From: Sordariomycetes sp. S80-01Y
Lineage: Eukaryota > Ascomycota > Sordariomycetes
Length of the DNA: 64,000 nt
Direction of reading: 5' to 3'
NCBI GenBank assembly: GCA_037042185.1
Contig: JAXQJY010000030.1
Span: 2,046,001-2,110,000, forward strand
In this document: one piece after another, positions 55,501 through 64,000 of the stretch
Layout of the letters: the number at the start of each line of letters is the position of its first letter
Position numbering within the stretch: position 1 is the first letter of the stretch
Notes under the pieces: model-generated
Told to the model about the DNA's origin: nothing
Databases searched by the model: none
Seen by the model: only the letters and a program-made list of their open reading frames with translations
Position numbers and translations under genes: made by a program

Positions 55501-58126
55501 TATTTGAAGCCATACCTAATTCTGAGTAATAGGGATATATTGGATGGCGGTTTGCTATATGTTCCTGCCACGACGGTAAGCTCTGTCCAGTGGGTACGCC
55601 CCTCCGAGTGTGTATGGGCCAGCCCCCTCAAGTCACTGGGAACCAGCATTGTCTTGAAAACCGTCTACCTCGAAGCCTTCCAGGAAGCAATTGACGACCT
55701 TCCCCAGCTGGAGAGCTTCTTCAAGAAGACATTGGGCGTAAAGGACTGCGATTGGGCCAACGTCGTTGAGGAGCTTGAGAATATCCAGTCGTTGGGGGCC
55801 CCTGATATAGACCAAGTGATAGAGCTTTACAGGTGCCTCGAGAACATGCAGCTAAATGCTTCTGAAGAGGAGAGCTTGAAGTAAGCTCTCATAAAAAGCC
55901 TATGAACTGCGTGATTTCGCTAACCTTGACGTTATAGAACGGCTTTTTTGAAGAGAAATCTCATCTGCAGCTTCGTGGACAGCCCACCTACTTGGCACAC
56001 CGTTTCTGAGTGCCTGTGGCAAACCGCTGAATATGTTCCAGGGAAGAGACCTTTGAACAACAATAACGATTACGACTGTCTCAAGGGCTTCTTTCTCGAC
56101 CTCCTTCATGTCCCGAAGATGACGATTGACATGCTCTACGAGAGGCTGAAGGCCAACAATGTTTCCTCCGACATTGAGGAAATCAAAGGAGATCTTCTGG
56201 AGTTTAGCGGCCTGCTCAAATCGACCAAGAAGATTCTAGACCCTACACCTGTGCTTGAGAACAGGATCTTCCCCGTCAGGCTAGCAAATGGCGAGGTCAC
56301 ACTCAAATCCGCCCAAGATGAGTTTACCATCGTGGACTTGAAACATTGGACCGAAGACTTCGCAGGGAAGGCCAAATTTCTCGACTTTGCGAAGGAGGAT
56401 GTGGAACGACTCAAGTCTTTCTTTCAGTGGGCCGCGCTCGAAGACAGGTACTTGACTGCATCAGTGAAGGAGGTCTCTATAGCAGACAAAGCTTCAGCTA
56501 AGCCATTGTCTGATATGGATCAGCACATTAGCCTCAGGGCTCATGCACTCCTCCGGTGAGTGATCCATTCCCCCTCGCGGGCAACTTGCGAGTCGCGCAC
56601 TGTTTGCTCTCGGGACTTGCACACATTGAAAACCCCCCCACCATTGAGTGTCGCCGGGCTAACAGTCCACGAAGGATTGCCGTGCATTACGGGAGTCCTA
56701 GGGCCCGAGACCGACCTGCCCAAGAAGCTCTGTACAACCTACTCCGAAGCTCTGAGACGCTTGAAACAGACGGGTTCGACGCGACGCTTGTCTTGAACCA
56801 AGGGAAGCATACGTATTCTGTCGAGAAGCCAATGGGAACCGCCGTACAAATTGACGATGCAGAAGGTCATCTAAGAATATTCCTGCCTCGGGATAGAGCA
56901 CTTCGTCAGATATGCTATATAATCAGGTTTTCTCGGCATCTTCATGACTGGATAATGGACTATCCAACTACCACGCTGGGCTACACTCATTCCAAGGCGC
57001 TATTGCGTATCGACTCTGTTATCAAGGGACGCCCTGGAGATCTCAAAGTACTAGAGCTCTACAGAATTCCGGCGGTCTCCGTTGGAACGTCTGATAGGTA
57101 CGAAGAGGTGGACGCGCGGGACGTTGACAGCTCAGCTCCAGGTGATCTCCCCGAAATCAGCACTCCGTCAAGCTCATCGCCACCACGCTCATCTTCTGGA
57201 AGTATGTCCCGGCCGTACAGTGATTCGCCCCGGGCTCAATCAAAGTGGCAAGCTAGGCCTCCTCCTACATGCTCTGCCTCTCCCCCTCCGTCCCTGAGCA
57301 CCCAGTATTGCGGTCTGCTTGAGAAGGTTATCGCCGCCGGCAGACGAGCCGACATTCCCTCGCAGGGGGCGTTCGACATGGCACAGATGCAGGCAACCTT
57401 GACCCCGGACGTCGATGCTACCCAGGACTTGTTCGTGCTCCGACAACCGGATCGACTCGAACATGACAAGATGATTGGCGCTGCGGGTGAAGCTTTTGTA
57501 AGTCCCTATCTCGCCACTGAACGTAAAAGGTGGCAGCTGGCTGATGGTTTGAAAACAGGTGATGGAGCTCCTGAGTCATCAAAACCTACCAGGTTTTGGC
57601 AGAGCAAACTGGCAGAGCACCGTCCGGCACTACGTGAATGTTCACCCGGACTACGCAAATCTAGAACGTTTCATAGGTTTCGGACACGTTGATATAGTCT
57701 ATGATGATGCTACGAGTGCTTTGACCGCGTTGTTATCTGACAAGGGATACCATCCGGCGGCAGCTCACGGTACCATCACGCGTCCGGGGCCGTGCTATTT
57801 TATCGACGTCATGACAACAACAGGGCCTTGCGAGACCCCGTTCTTGATGAGCAAGCATCAGTACCAAAGAGTAGGCATTTTCTTTACGCATTCTCCATTG
57901 GTCGTTGAGGTTCTAACGATTTCTTATCCAGATGCAAGGGTTGAGCCAGAATCACACTAAATCCAGCGCGCCATTTGATCAGGTATATGTCATCTTCAGG
58001 GTCTATAATTTAGGTCTTGACTCTGTTGGTGTGCGTGTGTTCGTCGATCCAGAAAATATGAGGGAGAGGGGTGAGCTCAGCTTCACAGCCGAAAACTGGT
58101 CGGTCACTATCGCGGCCGCTCCGTGA
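52600..58126 (+). CDS. Giant GHKL-ATPase protein with C-terminal DUF3883 nuclease-like domain (sacsin/NO VEIN-like)
   Basis: Protein of 1,700 residues from seven exons: 52600-53691, 53759-55473, 55533-55880, 55938-56555, 56675-57497, 57559-57870, 57932-58126. The first ATG, at 52600, is followed by a three-copy SARE repeat. The N-terminal Bergerat/HSP90-like ATPase has an N box ELIRNADDNHF (Glu98, Asn102), a G1 box NEDGFT (136-141) and a G2 region GEKIGFKSVFKVA (165-). The latter has one glycine fewer than the usual GEKGIGFKS. A long helical middle is unassigned. A Ser/Pro-rich linker lies near 1400-1440. The C-terminus has GAAGEAF, then a PD-(D/E)xK-like DUF3883 fold: W1550, GHVD (Asp1577), and FIDVM (Asp1615, Met1617) where family members usually have Lys. 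VYVIFRVYN follows. The architecture is shared with plant NO VEIN and prokaryotic DUF3883 proteins (family knowledge); function in fungi is unknown. Confidence 0.85.
52603..52638 (+). repeat. Three perfect 12-bp tandem repeats encoding SARE
   Basis: TCTGCGCGCGAG occurs at 52603-52614, 52615-52626 and 52627-52638, directly after the start codon, followed by a diverged copy encoding AART. In-frame copy-number change would alter only the extreme N-terminus. Confidence 0.9.
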
Positions 58127-59828
<1,702 letters not shown>

Positions 59829-60236
59829 AATTGTGGCAAGCGCACGTCTGATGAAAGGATCGATAGCTCGAATTCTCGATCTTTGCCGCGTTCTGTCAGT
59901 TCGGGTCAAGTTTGTCCTTGTCCGAGTTCGGTGGGTTGATGATGGCGTGGAAGCTCTGAGCCCTGCGACTCCATCTCCTCCTCACGTTTCATCGTACATA
60001 TAACAAGATACAAACTGCATTCAATCAGCCATTACCGTTCCAGACTGCTAAGTGACAGGTTCCGAGGAACTTGAGATGACGCGTGCTTTATTAAGCCTGT
60101 CTGTGAGGGTATCAAAATTCTACCGGCCGTCCGATCATGTCCCGAAATGCAAGGCCTAATGCCTGCTCGTAGTTTAAAATAACACCCATGCCCATCATTC
60201 CCATGCTAAAGCTCATGCAATGCCTGTCCCCGAGGC
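59829..60236. other. Intergenic region between convergent genes
   Basis: 3' flanks of the xylanase and M50-like genes. Nothing else is seen. Confidence 0.4.
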
Positions 60237-61037
60237 TCAGGTGGGGATGAAGTGCTGCGCGTCCTTGCGCTGTTGCTCAAACGACTGCGAAAACGCTGCT
60301 AGCCCAACCACAATCCCAGCCGCCATGAAAATGAGGGAGATGATTGACCAGATGACACCCCAGCAGCGAGACGATCCACCATAGCGCTTCGCAAAGACGC
60401 TCGCATCCGATGAGTTGACCTTGCGCAGGATAAGGTCGTCGCAAATATCCCAGACGCTGTACAGAGAAGACATGACGCCGATGAAGAGGACGACAAAGCG
60501 AAGGGCCTCTGCGTGATTGATAAACCAGCACCCCACAAGGAAGGCCACCGCTAGAAGGATGGTGAGGATGGTGAGCCAGTCCCGCTTTCCCCACCACAGC
60601 GTCAGGAGAAAGCACACGCCCAGTCCAATACTGACAATCTTGGATGCGTTGATGTTGAAGCCGCAAAGGGTCAGGATGGCTCCAATGATGGACGAGCCTA
60701 GGTATCCAGCTGGCAGTGTGATGGCGCTGATGCCGCCAGACAGGTGCGTCACACCACCCTCGTTAGGGTCAAGACTGATAGACTTGACTTTTCCTCCGGT
60801 GAGGATGGCAGAGAAGGCATGACCAAACTCATGAAAGGCAATGACAAGCATCTTGAAGGGCCACAATATCATGCGCAGGTAGGGGACGTTCCACAGGATG
60901 GCGATACCGACGACGTATGCCGCGATGACACCCAAGGTGACTACCTGAGTATGGTTTGGATTCTGGAGGTCGCGCGACTGTAGATGCGATGCTGCTTCGT
61001 GCGCGACGCCGTCGAGAGCGTCGAGCGTTGGCGCCAT
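60237..61037 (-). CDS. M50B-like multipass membrane metallopeptidase
   Basis: Intronless, 266 residues. A HEFGH zinc motif (His69, Glu70, His73) sits at the end of a transmembrane helix. A LDPNEGGVTHLSGG segment follows, and there are about seven hydrophobic helices. It matches the fungal/plant peptidase M50B-like family (PF13398), small membrane proteins of unknown substrate. The second aspartate ligand typical of site-2 proteases is not obvious, so activity is uncertain. It lies between two secreted wall-enzyme genes, probably by chance. Confidence 0.9.
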   Translation of the reverse strand: MAPTLDALDGVAHEAASHLQSRDLQNPNHTQVVTLGVIAAYVVGIAILWNVPYLRMILWPFKMLVIAFHEFGHAFSAILTGGKVKSISLDPNEGGVTHLSGGISAITLPAGYLGSSIIGAILTLCGFNINASKIVSIGLGVCFLLTLWWGKRDWLTILTILLAVAFLVGCWFINHAEALRFVVLFIGVMSSLYSVWDICDDLILRKVNSSDASVFAKRYGGSSRCWGVIWSIISLIFMAAGIVVGLAAFSQSFEQQRKDAQHFIPT

Positions 61038-61789
61038 GATGACTGCCGAGGCGCTCTTTGTAGCTGTTGTTTACAGGGGCCGTTCTCTTTCCGCGTAACT
61101 GTGATAAGGCAGCGCAATGCAGAAAAGGTTGCTGAGCGAGTGAATGTAGGTTGTAGGACGGAAAGAACGAAGGTGCGAGCCGAGGAACATTCCAGTGCCC
61201 TCTTGTCTCGTAGGCGACTGCTGAAACACGAAGATGAAGTGAACAGCGAGAGCCTCATCCAAAGGGAGGATCGTTAAGGGTGAGCGCGTGGCTGTGGCTG
61301 GGGTTAGCTGACGTGGTTTAGCGGGGGCTTGGAGGTGGCTGCGACCAATCAATATGCGCTCCAGTGGCCATTTTTAGAACCCCTGACAGCTGCTGATCGT
61401 TTTAGCCAATCAAGTCTGGGCTTTTGATCGCACCGCCACTTCTGTCTTGTAAGGGGGGCTGAGTTACGAACATGTTGTGGAAAGAGTACTTGATAGCTCG
61501 TCTCGTCAATAACCCTAAGGTAGCTACTACTAGTACTAGTAGCGAAGGTTTGGGGACCACCTATTACGTTACTTGGCCCTCAGAGGAAGAATCTACATCC
61601 TTTCAATCAGAAAGTGGGAAGTCGCTGTTGTTCAACAACACACCAACGGGAGGCATGTCTTCAATTTGCGAGGAAACTATAAATGTATGAAGAGATTGGA
61701 AAGTAACAAGTATGTTAGGGACGCATAGAATATCGGAAAGAAGCGAAGCCGTGCGGCAACTTGCTCCTATGGTCTCATCTTCCCATTTC
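61038..61789. other. Intergenic region
   Basis: M50-like promoter and pectate lyase 3' flank. A small CTAGTA-rich repeat lies near 61521-61541. No gene is seen. Confidence 0.4.
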
Positions 61790-63160
61790 TCAGATGACAC
61801 CAGGTCCAGCTGAAGAGCGAAGGAACGAGCAGATGCAACTCGCTGGGTCGGCACTGTTTGGATGTCAGCATTCATCTTCAGACTCTGTCATGAAGACATT
61901 CGACTCACGTGTAGCTGTAAGGGGGCGAGTAGGAGCCGGCCCGAGTAATCGCAGTGTCGCTGTTGTCAAAGATGTTGTTCCTCTGGATAGCGTATCCTGG
62001 CTCGTCGGCATCGAGGTCCGTAACGATGGCACGCTTCACGTTGCTGAAGTGAGTGTGCTCAACGAGGACCTGAGCACCCTCACGTGAGTTGATGCCAGAT
62101 GTGGGAATGTCTTCGTAGCAGCTGGAATAGATGTGGCCGGTACCAAAGCGGAGCGACGGAGTCCTGGAGTTGACGTTGTTCCAGTAGTTGTGGTGGTAAG
62201 TGACGCGCAGGTGTCCGCGGTCCTGACCGCCGTTGCTGGCAGAGTGTCCGACGAGAGAGCCCTTCCACTATATGCAATGTAAGTGGGTGCTCCAGATATC
62301 ACCACCCCTACGCTTCATGGGTAACTTACGTGGTCAAGGAAGTTGTTCCATGAGATGGTGATGAAATCAGAGGCTCGCTTGGCGTCGAGCATACCATCGT
62401 AGTAGTCCTTATCTCCGGTAATACCATCATTTGAGAACTCGCAGTGGTCGACCCAGATATAGGTTGCTTCCTCAATGTCGATCAAGTCACCGCCCTTGGG
62501 GGGTTGGCGGAAGTTGAGGTTGCGGATGATGACATTGTCGATCTGACGAAGGCGGATGGTCGTGCCGACGAACCCTAAACAATGATTAACCCCCGATCCA
62601 CAGGCGAGCCCTGGGCAACTTCAGCGCTTACCAGAGTTCCCGCCAACACCAAGAAGAGTCGTGTCGCTGGTAAGGCGGAGGGAGCCGCAACCAGACAGAG
62701 TACCAGAGATGCGAATCACACCACCGTTCGCAATGGCACTTTCGAACTGCGAGCACGAGCTGACAGTGACGCCGCTACCGCTGCCTCCGCCAGTGGTGCC
62801 AGATCCGTAGCCAACAAGCTGGTTGACGTTGGCAGAGCCACAGTTGTTGCTAGGCGGGTTGCCGGTGCCTGGCTCTTCAGGCTCGGGCTCCTCGGGCTCT
62901 TCGGGCTCCTCAGGAGGGTTGCCACCACCTCCTCCCTGTACGCACTGAGAATACCATTGGTTTGAGGCAACACAAGTCCAGCCTGGATAGTGCCATCAAT
63001 ATCTGGAACGAGAATGGGATGAGACACTCGGCTTACCGGAGACACAAGTGGTGGAACCTGTCCAGCCCTGTCCGCCACACTGAGCCCAAGGGCCAGACTG
63101 GGCCAGAGTCGACGAGGCGCAAAAGGCCAGAATGTAGGCGGCGATTGTAGAGGATAGCAT
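61790..63160 (-). CDS. Secreted PL1 pectate lyase with N-terminal CBM1
   Basis: Beta-eliminating cleavage of polygalacturonate, Ca-dependent. Exons are 63160-63037, 62982-62632, 62574-62330, 62267-61909 and 61853-61790, 380 residues. The signal peptide is about residues 1-20. A complete fungal cellulose-binding module follows: QCGGQGWTGSTTC, with WTCVASNQWYSQC formed across intron 1. The linker is Gly then Pro/Glu (repeats of EEP). In the right-handed beta-helix, VIIRNLNFRQPP, YIWVDHCEFSN and YHHNYWNNVNSRTP with LRFGTGHIYS contain the Ca and catalytic Arg region of the PL1 family. The C-terminus ends SSAGPGVI. Unusually compact last exon of 64 bases. Confidence 0.95.
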
Positions 63161-64000
63161 TTTGATGGTAGTTAAAGATGCGTGTGGTCTGTTTCAACTT
63201 CTGCTCTCTGATTGTTTCCCTGTCGGGAACATGCTTTCTTTATAGTTCTCGAGGAAAAGGCCAAGTCCTTGACCCCTAGTAGCCAAGGCACCGAAATTTG
63301 GCTAGGCAGAATAGGAATCATCCAAGCTCGTGAGAAGTGAGGCATGCCCAAGAGCCACCCGCTGAGTCCGCAGGGAGGCTTTCGAAATATTGTTTCAAGA
63401 TCTTCCACCACTCATCCCACCAACATACTCTACGGGAGCCTTCAACACATGGCAGACTGCAGGATTATCGATTAATAGCTGCACAACCAAGCCTTTGTAA
63501 ACCGATTCGCTGTGTCTCGACTCTGCGGTGAAGGACAAGATGTCACATCGTGGCTTCGCCTACCGCCATACCACCTCGATGCACCCCAGACTATACGGGC
63601 ATTACTGGAGATGTGTAGATTGGGGCATTGGCCAGGCCAGATGAGTGGGCGTCTTGGTCTGTTTCGAGTGATTTCCGACAAACTGGGCCACGGCAACGAC
63701 CCGCCGTAACCGTTCCAGGTCAGGCTGCAGGCATTGCGAATAAATGCCACCAGTCAGACGTTGCGGGGCTGCTTTCAAACCCTTGGCGGATGCGAGACGC
63801 CTGGGTAATTTAAAGTTGGATTCGAGACGAGCCCGTAGACTTCCGGCGTTCCACCACAGCCCGATATACTTGCTTTTCGGTGATTGGAGACTGTCTTCTC
63901 GTACGGATGCCGAGAGTCAAGGTCGAGGACTGCGTAGGTTCCGAGGGAGGGGTGGCCAGGCTATTCGTCAGTCGACCAGCCAGCCTGGCTGGTCTTGGTT
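63161..64000. other. Promoter region of the pectate lyase and right edge
   Basis: No gene is seen to the window end. A TATAAA box for the lyase lies on the minus strand at 63244-63239. Confidence 0.45.
63239..63244 (-). promoter_or_regulatory. TATA box of the pectate lyase gene
   Basis: TATAAA read on the minus strand, about 80 bases upstream of the ATG. Confidence 0.5.

Noticed and set aside
61514-61545. CCTAAGGTAGC followed by TAGCGAAGG, resembling the conserved LSU rRNA segment known as the I-CeuI site
   Set aside because: Only about 11 bases match, interrupted by a CTAGTA-rich repeat, and neither flank matches rRNA. Treated as coincidence.

Overview
The window is nuclear DNA of a filamentous ascomycete, most likely a plant-associated Sordariomycete. 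Genes carry short GT-AG introns of about 45-170 bases, and typical fungal families are present: Zn2Cys6 and bZIP regulators, a HET-domain protein, eEF3, a GH11 xylanase and a CBM1-tagged pectate lyase. Species cannot be fixed from sequence alone. Exon boundaries were placed by reading splice signals and keeping the protein motif in frame. Where exon coordinates are listed, the exon lengths sum to a multiple of three.

Layout. 1-10.1 kb: a Zn2Cys6 regulator cut by the left edge, a bZIP/DUF3425 regulator, a cytochrome P450, and a divergent zinc alcohol dehydrogenase / aldehyde dehydrogenase pair. These could form an oxidation pathway: hydroxylation, then alcohol to aldehyde to acid. 11.9-21.0 kb: translation elongation factor eEF3, then a 1,515-residue protein of unknown function with one complete and two degenerate cytochrome b5-like modules. 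21-27.2 kb: a gene-poor stretch with three orphan candidates, one of them interrupted by an in-frame stop. 27.2-29.0 kb: an amino-acid permease, followed by 4.3 kb with no convincing gene.

33.4-41.1 kb is a compact housekeeping block: TTC27/Emw1, RNA polymerase III subunit Rpc31, nucleoporin Nup49, and polyadenylation factor Fip1. 41.9-44.8 kb holds a divergent pair of sugar-acid type oxidoreductases, a DenD-like SDR and a D-2-hydroxyacid dehydrogenase. 45.1-58.1 kb is accessory in character: a HET-domain gene, a GH18 chitinase, an FAD monooxygenase and a 1,700-residue GHKL-ATPase/DUF3883 (NO VEIN-like) protein. 59.1-63.2 kb holds secreted plant cell-wall enzymes (GH11 xylanase, PL1 pectate lyase with CBM1) around an M50-like membrane metalloprotease.

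The points most worth following are: the GHKL/DUF3883 protein, whose nuclease-like and ATP-binding motifs are altered; the tandem cytochrome b5 protein; an octamer shared by three promoters of the 1-10 kb group; and an inverted pair of GGCTAA boxes upstream of the xylanase.
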